DNA from: Colius striatus
Taxonomy: Eukaryota; Chordata; Aves; Coliiformes; Coliidae
Length of the DNA: 64,000 nt
Direction of reading: 5' to 3'
Assembly: GCF_028858725.1 (NCBI RefSeq)
Contig: NC_084763.1
Span: 58,055,152 to 58,119,151, forward strand
Shown here: positions 1 through 11,000 of the stretch, one piece after another
How positions within the stretch are numbered: position 1 is the first letter of the stretch
Layout: the number at the start of each line of letters is the position of its first letter
Made by a program: the position numbers and the translations under genes
The notes under the pieces: model-generated
Told to the model about the DNA's origin: nothing
Database searches by the model: none
The model's input: only the letters and a program-made list of their open reading frames with translations

Positions 1-983
1 CCTGAACAGCCCCCGAGTCCCCTCAGCTGCAAGAGAAGAGCCACAGCTGCTGGCACAGCCCAAAACATGAAGTTTTAGATGGTTTGAATCCATCTCAAGT
101 CCCAAGAACAAAACCAATGGGGTGTTCAAAAGCACTGGCCCTAAACCTCAACCCCAGCAAACCACCCACGTGCATCACCAGCATCACCGGCCTGGGGAGG
201 CATGTGGCAGAGGAAAAGCACCTTCTGGTTGGAAAAGACCTTCAAGATCATCAAGTCCAACCCTTCACCTTGGACTGCAGAGTCCACCGCTAAACCACAT
301 CTCTCAGCACCTCTCTCAGCTCCACAGCTTCGCAATGTGTCCGGGGGCGATGACTCCCCCACCTCCCTGAGCAGCCCATTCCAATGCTCAACGATCCTCT
401 CGGTGAAATCTTCTCCCAAAAAGCAGCTAAACTCAAGCTGGGGAGGTTTACCTGCTGCAGGGTGTAAAAGCAGCAGCACATCAATCAGTCTGAGCCGTGG
501 AGTGTGCAAAGGAACCTGCTGCAGCACCCTGGGGCAGAGACAGAACATGAAGGAATCCCCAGGAGGCTCAATCCGATCCATCTCGCCTCCTGCAACGAGC
601 CCACCAAGGTGGCACTTGTCTGAGAGGGTCCTCCACCCTCAGGGGACATGTGGGGGTCTGCTGGGAGGGAGCAGGGGTTCAGTGCAGGTTTGGCTGCATC
701 AGCTGCATCACTGTTACGGCAGGAAGAGATGAAGCTACTCCTGCCAGCAGCCTCCGATGCGAACAGCCGCCGAGGAGGCGCAAGCTGGTGTCAGACAGCT
801 CTGTGGAGGAGTTGCAGAGCTCAGAGGCTGGCCACAATGTTCTGCTGCATGCTGAAGTTCTCAAGAACCTGAGTTCTCGTTGCCAAGTGGGACACGGAGA
901 GAGATCAACCAAGCAAAAGCCAACTGGAGCTTCTTTGCCAAGAGGAAATCTTTGGTAACCTCCATCAGCACGTACTCGGGTCA

Positions 984-1308
984 CCTGTAGATCCACATCC
1001 AGCTCCTGTAGCTCCACATCCAGCTCCTGTAGCTCCACCTCCACCTCCTGTAGATCCACCTCCACCTCCTGTAGATCCACCTCCACCTCCTGTAGCTCCA
1101 CATCCACCTCCTGTAGATCCACCTCCACCTCCTGTAGATCCACCTCCACCTCCTGTAGATCCACCTCCACCTCCTGTAGATCCACCTCCACCTCCTGTAG
1201 ATCCACATCCACCTCCTGTAGCTCCACATCCACCTCCTGTAGATCCACATCCACCTCCTGTAGATCCACATCCACCTCCTGTAGCTCCACATCCACCTCC
1301 TGCAGCCA
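984..1308. repeat. 21-bp minisatellite
   Basis: About 15 head-to-tail copies of a 21-base unit of the form CTCCTGTAGMTCCACMTCCAC, with only A/C and C/A swaps between copies. Because 21 is a multiple of three and the unit has no stop on the minus strand, all three minus frames read through with 7-residue repeats (for example ELQEVDV or RRWMWIY). These frames are by-products and not proteins. Confidence 0.95.
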
Positions 1309-1344
1309 ACGTGCAGCTCCATCCCAGCACCAACACCCCCCCAT

Positions 1345-1475
1345 CCTTGGAAGGGCTCAAGGGCAGGTTGGACAAGGCTTTGAGCAAGTTCATCTAGCGA
1401 AAGCCATCGCTGCCCACAGCTTGGACTGGATGATCTCTGAAGGTCCCTTTTGACTCAAACCACTCAGTGAATCAT
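1345..1475 (+). mobile_element. CR1 LINE 3' fragment
   Basis: Contains the typical CR1 tail wording: a GGTTGGACAAGGCTTTGAGC block followed by a GGACTGGATGATCTCTGAAG / GGTCCCTTTT block. It is diverged and short, and lies next to the 21-bp minisatellite. Confidence 0.65.
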
Positions 1476-2104
1476 CCCCAGGACACACAAAGCTGCAGAT
1501 GCTCCAGGCCAGGCCGTGACCAACGCTCTCACGTCTCGCAGCAGCACAACCAAAAGCTGCCTCCTCCCTCCCAACACTCCAGCCACACACACCCCTCTTC
1601 ATCACAGCCCCAGGGGGATTGGGACTGGGGGATGAGTTGGCATCTCCAGCAGCAGCCAACAACCCACAGGTTTGGTTTTACCGGCCGCTCTCCGCCGCGG
1701 CAACTGACCAAACCTCTAACAGGGTGACGTTCCAGGGAGGGGATGGAGATGATGAGGCACGAGATATCCCCATCCCTGAAGGGAACCACCAGTGCCCCAC
1801 TGCAAACCAACCTCCTCTCGAGCTAAAAGCACGGGTGCTGGGAAGAGCGTGGCCTAAATACGCCGGTGAGGAAGCGACAAACACGAGGAGACACACGGCA
1901 AGAGGCGGAACGTGGAGGCAGGGACGGGGGGAAAAAGGCTCCTAATAACACACAAAGGCGTCCTGAGAGCTCTCAGAGCCCCAGCCCAGAGCACACACCC
2001 CAAAGCCCCAAAGCCAGACCAACACACGGGCATTCCCGTGCAAGAGCCACTGCCAGAGCTCAGGTTTGTGATGCTGAGGATTGTTTTACACGAGCAGCAG
2101 CAGA

Positions 2105-2365
2105 GAATCGTGGCCTCACAGAATCATTTCAGTCACAAAAGCCCTTTAGGCTGCTGCAGTCCCAGCCCTCCCCTCACCCTGCCACAGCCACCACTGACCC
2201 ACAGCCCCAGGCTTTGGGGTCCCTCCAGGGCTGGGCACTCCCCCAGCTCCCTGGGCAGCCTGGCACAGCATCCACCAACCCTCTGGGTGAAAGAGTTCTT
2301 CGCACACTCCAATCTAAACCTCCCCTGGCACGACTGGAGCCCATTTCGTCTCCTCCTAAGTACGA
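2105..2365 (-). mobile_element. CR1 LINE 3' fragment (antisense)
   Basis: Begins with CACAGAATCATTTCAG and continues with the antisense CR1 wording (CTGGGCACTCCCCCAGCTCC, CAATCTAAACCTCCCCTGGC). It lies inside SETD2 intron 1. Confidence 0.75.
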
Positions 2366-3339
2366 CATAACCCACAAGCTTTCAAGCACCAAGCTCGGTG
2401 CGACGCTCCGTTTGACACCCAGCAGGGACGGGATCCCTCGGGCTCTACAGCTCGAGGAAAAGGCAAAAGACCAAATTCAGGAGGAAACTTTTTGGATGGA
2501 CAGCAGAACGGCTGGAACCCAGAAGGTCACTCAGGGTGGGACTGTCGGTCCCCACCAGGGTTCAGCTCCCGAAAATCAGGCGCAGGGTTTGCTCCAAGGC
2601 CGCCAGGAGAAGGGCAGGAGCCACGTCAAGCTAAACACAACCCAGATTCTAAACGAAACTCTCTGTCTCTCACTCAGTTTAGGAGGCTCAGCCACAGGCA
2701 GGGCTTCAGCTAAGCCAGATCCTCAGCTGCTTGCAGGCGGGCACCTAGCATTTGCTCAGAAAAGGTTTGCTCTGGTTGTCCTTGCTCAGAACCACGCCAT
2801 TTTTTAGCTCTGCCTCCAATCCAAGCACCGCACGGAGGTGTGTTACACACCAGGGATCTGCCTCCTTCCACCCCAGCGCCGGCCGCAGGTCGGGGATGCC
2901 ACACACACAAAGTTTGGTGAAGCACCCGAATCCTTTGCAAAGCACGTCTAAAAAAATGCAAAAGTTGCGTTCAGAACCAGCAAGAAAGGGACAAGGGGGA
3001 GGTGGGGAAGGGGAAGGAATCCCACCGCTAGCAGCGGGAACGGAACGGCTCAGAAGAAGCGCTAAAGCCGTCAGCCCGGGCGTGATGGCAGGGGGGAGCT
3101 GCTGCAAATCCCCAGCGGAGAGGGGAAGCAGAGTTCACCGGCCATTAGGCTGCTCTCCCCACTTTTGCCTGACTCCTTCCTCCTGTCAGAAAATGGGGTC
3201 AGGGCAGGGGCCGACCCGGGGGTGTTGGAGGGAGGATTCAAAGGGCAAACTAAAGACGGGACTCGGTAACTCCTCCGCACGTCAGGGGAAGAAGAAAAAG
3301 AAGAGAAAAACGGAGGAAAAAAAAAGAACACTAATAAAA

Positions 3340-4310
3340 AGGTGCGGGAAAATGGCCCCCCCGGGGAGGCCGGGACACGTCCGCACCGCCCGCCCGGCCT
3401 CCCTCCGCCGGCCCGGGCCCGAGCCCCGCCGCCCGCGGGGCCGGGGAGGGCGAGCAGGGCAGGGGCGGGCCCCCGCGACCCCCGGCCCCGGCCTCCGGCA
3501 GCGCCCGCCGCGCCGCGCCGCTTTCCCTACCGGCCGCCTCCCTCCCGCGCCCGCCCGCCGCCCGCCGGCGCCCGGCCGCGCGCTCACGCAAGGCCGGGGA
3601 TGCGCGGCCTACCCCGCGCGCCCGCCCGCCCGCCGCGCCCCGGGGCCGGAGGGACGGAGGGAAGGGGCAGCGGCGGCCGCGGCGCTCCGGCTGCCCCCCG
3701 CCCCGGCCCCGGCCCCGGCCCCGGCTCCGGCCCCGGCTGCTCCCCGCGGGCCGCGCGGCTCGGCGCGGCTCGGCTCGGCCGGGCCCGGCAGGCCTCACGC
3801 CGCGGCGCGGGGGCAGCGGCGGCGGCGGCCGGCGGCGCGGCCCGCGCTTACTCCGGGGTGGGGTGCTCCGGGTCGTAGAAGTCCCCCATGGTCGGGCGGC
3901 CGCTGTCGGGGGCGGGCAGGGCCGCGCCGGCGCCGGGCCGCGCCGCGGGGGAGGCCCCTCTCCGCCCTCCGAGCCCGGCGGGGGCTCGGCTCCGCCGCCG
4001 CCGCCTCACATCCTCCGCCGGGCCCCGCGCTGCAGCGGCCGCCGGCGGGGCCCCGCCATCCGCGCCGTTGCCCTGCCCTGCCCTGCCCGCCGCCCGCCGC
4101 CGAGTCCGCCCCGGCCGCCCGGCTCCTCCCCGCCGCGCCGCCGCGCCGCCGCTCCCCAGACCGCGAACGCCGCCGCTCCGCTCCCCCCCGGGCGGGGATC
4201 CCGCCGGCACCGGGCAGGGCTCCGCGCCGCCACCGGCCGCCGCACCCGCGGCATCGCCCCGCAGAGCGGGCGGCGGATCGCCGGCACCGCGCGGGGAGAC
4301 GGGGGTCGCC
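3340..4310 (-). promoter_or_regulatory. SETD2: SETD2 CpG-island promoter and 5' leader
   Basis: This block is extremely GC-rich with dense CpG dinucleotides and covers the first SETD2 coding exon plus several hundred bases on either side. Several long open frames run through it on both strands. They are an effect of high GC content, not genes. The transcription start is probably between about 3900 and 4310 on the minus strand. I saw no TATA box, as is usual for a housekeeping CpG-island promoter. Confidence 0.75.
3852..3889 (-). CDS. SETD2: SETD2 first coding exon (histone H3K36 methyltransferase, N-terminus only)
   Basis: Seen: on the minus strand an ATG in a good Kozak context (ACCATGG) opens MGDFYDPEHPTPE and runs into a consensus donor (GGA|GTAAGC), leaving split phase 2. 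Known: human SETD2 contains exactly this peptide near its start, and the enzyme trimethylates histone H3 lysine 36 in the nucleus during RNA polymerase II elongation. Human SETD2 has about 11 residues before this methionine. Here the frame stays open upstream to 4354, but no nearby upstream ATG exists, so I chose 3889 as the start. The rest of the gene lies beyond base 1. Position and orientation next to KIF9 match the amniote gene order. Confidence 0.9.
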
Positions 4311-4690
4311 CCGGGATCACCCCCGGGATCACCCCAGAGCCCGGCATCAGCCACGGGATCGCAGAGATCTGCCCGGGATCACTGGGGCCACACTGGGATC
4401 ATCCCCAGGGACGCACTTGGATCACCCCCGGGATCACCCCCGGCATCACCAGGGACACATCAGACACCGAGGCCACATTGGGATCAGCCACTGGACCGCT
4501 GGGACCGCACCAGCATCTCGCTGGGATCACCTCTGGGATCACTTCTGGGATCACCAGGGTCATCAGCACCCCGGGATCACCCCCAGGACACCAGTACCCC
4601 AGGAATCTGGGATCTCCCGTACATCACAGCGCAGGATATCAGCAGCCCTGGCATCACCTGCACCCTCGGGATCACCTCCAGCACCGGGAA
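4311..4690. repeat. Degenerate GGGATCAC-type minisatellite upstream of SETD2
   Basis: The motif GGGATCAC(C) and close variants recur more than a dozen times at irregular 9-40 base spacing, directly upstream of the SETD2 CpG island and about 0.3 kb beyond the KIF9 3' end. It is too diverged to give a clean unit length. Confidence 0.7.
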
Positions 4691-4848
4691 GGGGGGAGGC
4701 AGAAGCAGCTCAGCTTGCCCCCAGCACAGCTCTGTGTCGCGGTGTTGCCTTTCCAGAGATGCTCAGACCCAACCAAGCGCTGCTGCTGGAACTGCCTGGC
4801 TTGCTTCCTGCCTTGGACTACCCACAGCTGACAGCCTGACTGCACACA

Positions 4849-4900
4849 AGGTGGTTGGTTGGGTTGGGTTGGGTTGGGTTGGGTTGGGTTGGTTGGTTGT
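4849..4900. repeat. (GGTTG)n simple repeat
   Basis: About ten copies of GGTTG or GGGTT on the plus strand. On the minus strand it lies just downstream of the KIF9 poly(A) signal, so it reads as a CAACC-rich tract at the expected cleavage region. Confidence 0.9.
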
Positions 4901-4908
4901 TCTTAGTG

Positions 4909-4914
4909 TTTATT
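4909..4914 (-). terminator. KIF9: KIF9 poly(A) signal
   Basis: AATAAA on the minus strand, about 50 bases beyond the TGA that ends the proposed last KIF9 exon. It is the only canonical signal noticed between the KIF9 coding exons and the SETD2 promoter. Confidence 0.75.
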
Positions 4915-4963
4915 TTTGATAATCTACTGTGGGCACTTGAGGCCCTTGGTGAGGTGACACAGC

Positions 4964-5095
4964 TCATTGAGTGCTGGGTCCCAAGCTGAGCCCACGTGCG
5001 CTACGTGACAGGGGTTTGTTCTTGCCTGCAGCTGTGATGAGCCCGGGCTTCTTCCTCATCTGCCTGAGGGATGCCACAGTCCTGGTGCACACGTG
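4964..5095 (-). CDS. KIF9: Proposed terminal exon of KIF9
   Basis: Seen: acceptor TTGTCAG at phase 0, then 43 codons beginning [16 protein letters not shown] and ending GPSTQ before TGA, followed by AATAAA at 4909-4914. The upstream exon (6030-6134) ends ..KTDQK with a usable donor AAG|GTGACC, also phase 0. Human KIF9 ends QKHNYLKTMMGLQQAHRK, so a basic tail after QKH fits in kind, though identity beyond that is low. The alternative is that exon 6030-6134 reads on to a stop at 5793, through CR1-derived sequence. Both forms could exist. Confidence 0.6.
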   Translation of the reverse strand, partial: HVCTRTVASLRQMRKKPGLITAAGKNKPLSRSARGLSLGPSTQ

Positions 5096-8000
5096 CTGAC
5101 AACAGAGAACAAAACTGGATCAGCAGCAGCAGCTCAGAGCGGAATTCTCACCTGGAAAATCTCTTTTCCTGCAAAAAACATCCCCCCTTTTCCCCAGCCT
5201 TCCCAAGTGGTGCAGGGAAAAGCTGCCCAAAGCCTCCTGGTCAGCACATCCCTCCAGGCTCAAAGCAGGAAATTCACCTCTGGAGCCCTGCAGAGCTGGT
5301 TTTGAGACGTTTTCTTTAAGAAACGCTTACTGCTGCAGTGTGCTGCCCCAACACTCAAACAGGTGATCGTTTTGGAGCCCTGCTAAGCCCAGGGCTTTGC
5401 TGTTGTCTTACGGTGAGCCCTCAGCAGGAAGGACCTAGAAGTAAGTGCCCAGACTGGGTTTTTTAGCAGAGGGCCAGCAGGGGCTGGGAGCTTTACATCA
5501 GCCAAGGAACGTTTCAAAGAGCTGAGCTGTGCTACAGAACCAAACCCAGCGGTTTTCAAAGGGCTGCAGAGGAGCCCCGCAGCTCAGCTGGCACAGGAGC
5601 ATCCTCCTGGTGAGGAAAGGCTGCAGGCCCTGGGGCTGTTCAGCCTGGAGAAGGGGAGACCGCAGGGACATCCCATCAGTGTTACAAATAACTAACTGGT
5701 GGGTGTCAGGAGGCTGGGGCAGCACCTTTACTGTTGTTTCCAATGGCAGGACAAGGGGTGATGGGAAGAAGCTGCAACATAAAAAGTTCCACTTAAGGAA
5801 AAACCATTTCAGTGCTGAGGGGAGGGAGCCCTGGCCCAGGCTGCCCAGGGAGGGGGTGGAGGCTCCTTCTCAGGAGGTTTCCAACCCCACCTGGACACAT
5901 TCCTGTGCCCCCTGAGCCAGGAGAAGCTGCTGGAGCAGGGGGTGGCACTGGATGGGCTGTGCAGGGCCCTGCCAGCCCCCACTGTGCTGGGATCCTGTGG
6001 TGTGTGGGACTGGGCCCCACTGAGGTCACCTTTTGGTCAGTTTTCATTTTCGCCTTGTAGAATGAAGCAGAAGCTGGTCCAGCTGGAAGAGCCATCTCCT
6101 GCATCCTCTCATACCTGTCCTGCTCATCTTCCTCCTGCCAGCACAAAGACAGACCCCACTCCATGTCAAAAACACACCTCTGGAGAGGCAGAGGTCAGCT
6201 GACCCCCGCTGCCACACTGAAGGCTGACTCAGTAACCTCTGGGAAGCCTCACAGGGGAGAGGTGCCCCTGTCCCACACCTCAGGTGAGAGAGCTGGGCAC
6301 AACCCATCTGCAAGTGTAAAGGGAGTTCCCTCAGCTGTCTTCTCACAGCTGTGCTCTGCCTGTAACTACCCCCAGAAGTCTCCTTTGCTCTGCAAGGTCA
6401 TGTCACAGTCTGAAGGAAGTCAGAGCCCAGCCAGCTGATGAGAGCTGGGCCCAGAGGAACCTGCTGAGGGTCACCCAGGGCAAGGGCAGAGTCCTGCAGC
6501 TGGGCAGGAACAAGCCCCTGCCCCAGCACAAGCTGGGGGGCACCTGCTGCAGAGCAGCTCCAGGGGAGGGACCTGGCAGTGCTGGTGGGCAGCAGAGAAA
6601 CATGAGCAGCAGTGTGGGCTGGTGGGCAAGAAGCCAATGGCAGCCTGGGGGCATCCAGCAGAGTGTGGGCAGCAGGGCCAGGGAGGTTGTGCTGCCCTTC
6701 TGCTGTGCCCTGCTGAGGCCTCAGCTGGAGCCCTGTGCTCAGTGCTGGGCTCCCCAGCTGCAGAGAGACAGGGAACTGCTGCAGAGAGGCCAGGGAGGGC
6801 TCCCAAGGTGCTGAGGGAAGGTGTGTGTGAGGAGGAAAGGCTGCGGGCCCTGTAGCAGGGGCTAGCACTGGATGAGCTCTGCAGGGCCCTGTTGAAGCAG
6901 GGTAGGGACTGGAAACAAAGCTCCCAGGTGCCCCTGCCCCACTGACAGTGTGACTGCTGCCTGCTCCTCTGCACACGACAGGGTACTTCAATCACTGTCC
7001 TATTTCAGCCTCTGAATGGTAAAGCTGATGTCAAAACAAGATGCATCTCCAGATAGTTGACCACAGATAGCATTACAATGCCAGCCTCTCTGCTTAGGGA
7101 AAGGGGCAGAGCTACCATGCCCTCCTTCTCCCAGGGCTTAGTTGTGCCCTCATTTCACACGTGGCCACCCAGGGAAACGGGCAGAGCTGCCAGGACAACT
7201 CACCAGGCACAGGACTCGGTTGATAGGAATCATCCCGGGTCTGATGCTGCCACCGGGCCTCAGAGCTTCCTGCACGTCCCTGGGGATGAGGAAGGACTCG
7301 CTGTACCAGATCTCAAACTCTGCAAAGCAAAGCAGGGGACAGAGACCAGGGCTGTAATGACCAGAGATGAGGGTGGATTTGCTCCCCATGGATCAGCTGG
7401 GACCTCGGTGCCCTTCAGCTCTCCCGTTGGGGCCTCAGAACTCCGTGCTCTTGAGTTAAAGAGGGAGGGGCGCTCTCAGGTAGCTTTGCTGAGGAAGCTG
7501 CTGCCTGTCCTTGCAGCCTGCCAGGAGCTGGGATGTGGTGGCTGGCCCAGGGGACAGTCCCCTGGGCTTGTGCAGCCCGAGAAGTGGTCGGCCACAAGAT
7601 GGCACTGGCCCTGCGTCCCCTCCCCGGGCTGGAGCTGCCCGTTTCCAGTGATTTGGGGAGGGTCAGATTTCAATTCCAACGGCTACAGGAGCACAGGCAC
7701 CTTCCAGCCCGGAATAGGCAGTGATAACACACAGCAGGAATTCTGTCCTTAGGAATGCCAGGCGCTTCCCAGGCGCCCACTGCAGAGGGGCTGTGCTCAG
7801 CTCCCTTCCTCTGGCACGTTTCCCCACGGAGCAGGAGAGCCCACAGCCCCTGCAGAAGGCTGGGCTGCCCAGGGGGCACCCGGGAATGGAGCTGCTTTCT
7901 GTGCTGGGAGTCCTGAAGGATGGGCAACCCCAGAGCCCTGCTCTGCCAGGCACAGGGGATGTGATGCACCACTGCCTTTTTACCCTTGTTTTAGCTGTGC

Positions 8001-11000
8001 AATGACCTCTTCACTCTGGAGTGATACAGATAGTAAGGGAGCCCATGCCTGTATGTTTAAACAAACAGCAAACATCTGGAGCACCCCAAAAATGTCCAGG
8101 TTGGCTCCAGTGCAAACCAGTGGCACTGCTTCTGCACAGTTAGGCTTTGGCTCTGTCTCCTGGAACAAGCCAAGCATTTCTGCCAGCGTGGGCTGCTCTG
8201 ATGGACACAAGTTGTGCTGTGGAGAGCTTGTAGAAAATAAAGTGTTGTCAGGTGCACAGCATCCAAATGGTTGGGGCTCTGACGTTTGTCCACTCAACTC
8301 TCTTCCATCACAGGGGACAAACCTGGGGCTAGAGCAGCACTGCACTCCTGCAGGCCCACACTGAGTGGTTTGCAGCACAGCACACCCTGAATTTGCAGAG
8401 ATCCCCCTGAGCAGAACATGTGACTCATCAGCACGAGGGTGCTGCTCATGAAGAACATGCTAAAACAACCGAGTTCTGCTTCCTGCCAAGGAGCCTGAGC
8501 TGCAGCTCTGGGACCTGAGTAATGCTGATCTCACAGGGGGACAGACTATCACAGAATGGTTTGGGTTGGCAGGAACCTCAAAGCTCATCCTGTTCCATCC
8601 CCTGCCATGGGACACCTTCCACCAGCCCAGGCTGCTCCCAGCCCCTTCCAAGCTGCCCTTGGACACTGCCAGGCTGGGGCAGCCACAGCCTCTCTGGGCA
8701 GCCTGTGCCAGGGCCTCAGCACCCTCCCAGGGAACAGCTTCTGCCTCCCATCTCAGCTCAGTCTCCCCTCTGGCACTTGGGAGCCAGCAGCCCTTGTCCT
8801 GGCACTCCAGGCCCTTGGCCAAAGTCCCTGCCCATGTTTCTTGGGGGCCCCTCGAGGGACTGGAGGCTGCTCCAAGGGCTCCTGGAGCCTTCTCCAGGCT
8901 GAGCAGCCCCAACTCTCTCAGCCTGTGCTCACAGCAGAGGGCTAGAACTCTCAGAGCATCTCCATGGCCTCCTCTAGGCTTGCTCCCACAGCTCCACATC
9001 CTTTGTCCGTTGTCTCTGCAACCCAGAGCAGCACCTGAGATGAGTTTGTTCCGACACTGGTCCACCAGTTCCTTGCAGTACTGGATTTCTGCCTTCAGGT
9101 CCTGCAGTTCTGCATAACCAGACCTGTACTCTTCCTTCAGGTCTTTCAGCTTCATGATGAGTAAAAACTCCTTCTCATCAATGATGATCCGGCCTTTCTC
9201 ATCAACATACTCCCCTGCAGGGTAAGGAAAGGAAACAAAGGTTTCTGGTGAGGGTGGAGAGGGACAAAGCAGAGTCATTCTGCTTCGAACCACACGGTAG
9301 TTACACACTTATACTGAGGTTAACCACACAATTGACATTTCCTTAGACATGCTGTCTACAAACACAGCTCTGGAGTGGTGTGGGGCAGAAGTCACTGCTG
9401 AGCTGAACCTGCTCAGGCACCCTTCCTCCCTGTGCAGATGAGGAGGGAGCAGGCGCCATGGCAAGACACCCACTGGAGGGCATCTCATAGGGCTTTTATG
9501 GCTCCTGCTGGAAACTCCCTGGGCAGCCAGTCCTTTGGGGACATCTGTTGTTCTTGGTTTCCCTCAAGTCAGTTTATTCCTGTGGTTTCCAGCATCCCCC
9601 AGTGTGGACCTGCTTGTGCAGGGGGGTTGGACTGGATAATCTCTAAAGGTCCCTTCCATCCCACCATGCTGTGGTTAGGATTATGATCATAAAGAGCAAA
9701 GAAGCAACGAGCCCATGAGAAGACAGAGCCTCAGTGCCACAGGGATTCAAGGTGATTTGCCAAGCATTTAGCCAAAAGAGCTCTGCATCTTGCAGGATCA
9801 GATCCTGTGGGGAAAGCGTGGAGCATGTGGCTGGAGGAATCAGGTGGCAAACCACAAGGCCACAGGACACAAAGCCCAGCCTGCCCCACAGCCCTGGCAA
9901 GGAGCAGTAGTGGCCTAGAGGTCTCACCATCAGGACTGCTTTGAAACCAATGGCTCCCCTCCTCTGTCACATTCTCCACACACAGACTTACCCTCCTGCC
10001 ACCTCCCATGCTTCTGAGCCTCCAGAGCCTTTTTGATGCCCTCCATCTCCTGTTTGATGAAGTTGATCCTCTGGGCCACTGCACTGCTTCTCTTCTTCCT
10101 GGCAAGGAGGATGCTCTTGTTCTCTTTATAGATCTGATTGATCTCACTGCCACCCTCCTCTTTAAAGTGCTCGAATGCCACAGACTTGGGTGGAGGGGAA
10201 CTGCAACAGAATGCAAAGAAATGCCCAGAGCTGAGGAGGTCAGTTTGTTCTGCCCTGCAGCACAACACAGTTCCTGGGAGTGGCCATAGCTGAGGTCTGT
10301 GGATGGTATCATTTCTGTTGGAAAAGCCCTTGAAGCTGCTGCAGTCCCAGCCCTCCCCTCACCCTGCCAGGGCCACCACTCACCCCCAGCCCTCAGCACC
10401 TCAGCCCCATGGCTTTGGGGTCCCTCCAGGGCTGGGCACTCCCCCAGCTCCCTGGGCAGCCTGGCACAGGGGCTGACACCCCTCTCAGGGAAACAGTTCT
10501 GCCTCAGCTCCAGCCTCAGCCTCCCCTGGGGCAACTCCAGCCCCTTTCCCCTTGTCCTACCATTCATTCCTGGGGAGCTGAGACTGACCCCCACCTCCCT
10601 ACAGCCTCCTGTCAGGTTGTAGAGAAACCCCTCAGCCTCTTCTTCTCCAAACTAACCAAGCCCAGTTCCCTCAGCTGCTCCTCATAAGACCTGTTCTCAT
10701 ATTTTTCCTCATATTTGGGTGCTTCAGGACTAAATTCTCCTGGGATGTCTTCAGGGTGATGCAAGGAACAGTCATCTACCAGCAATGGAAGTGCTCCCAG
10801 TACTTTGGAGATGTGTTGCCTGAAGCTTGAGAGTTCTCAGCAGGAAAAGATGGCTGGTGATGGGAAAAGCAGGGTCCAGACTGGTTTGTGTGGGGATCAT
10901 GAATAGCCCCGTGGTGTTGAGCACATGTCCTCCTGGAGAGGTTCCTTCTTCTCAGCACCCTTAGCATTTTTTACCTCATCAACTCCATCCAGAATGAAAA

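Larger units (their letters stand above)
1..3851 (-). other. SETD2: SETD2 intron 1 (partial)
   Basis: This is non-coding sequence downstream (minus strand) of the first SETD2 exon. It holds a 21-bp minisatellite, short CR1 pieces near 1.4 kb and 2.1-2.4 kb, and a CpG-rich end next to the exon. No second SETD2 exon was recognised, in keeping with the long first intron known in this gene. Confidence 0.6.

Noticed and set aside
965-1393. Collagen-like Gly-rich and ELQEVDV-repeat frames on the minus strand
   Set aside because: Produced by a 21-bp minisatellite whose length is a multiple of three; all three frames are open, which shows that none is selected.
2752-4839. A 695-codon open frame on the plus strand across the SETD2 promoter
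   Set aside because: Arg/Pro/Ala-rich low-complexity product from CpG-island composition, antisense to the real SETD2 first exon, with no family resemblance.
4849-4900. Interstitial telomere repeat
   Set aside because: The unit is GGTTG/GGGTT, not the vertebrate TTAGGG.
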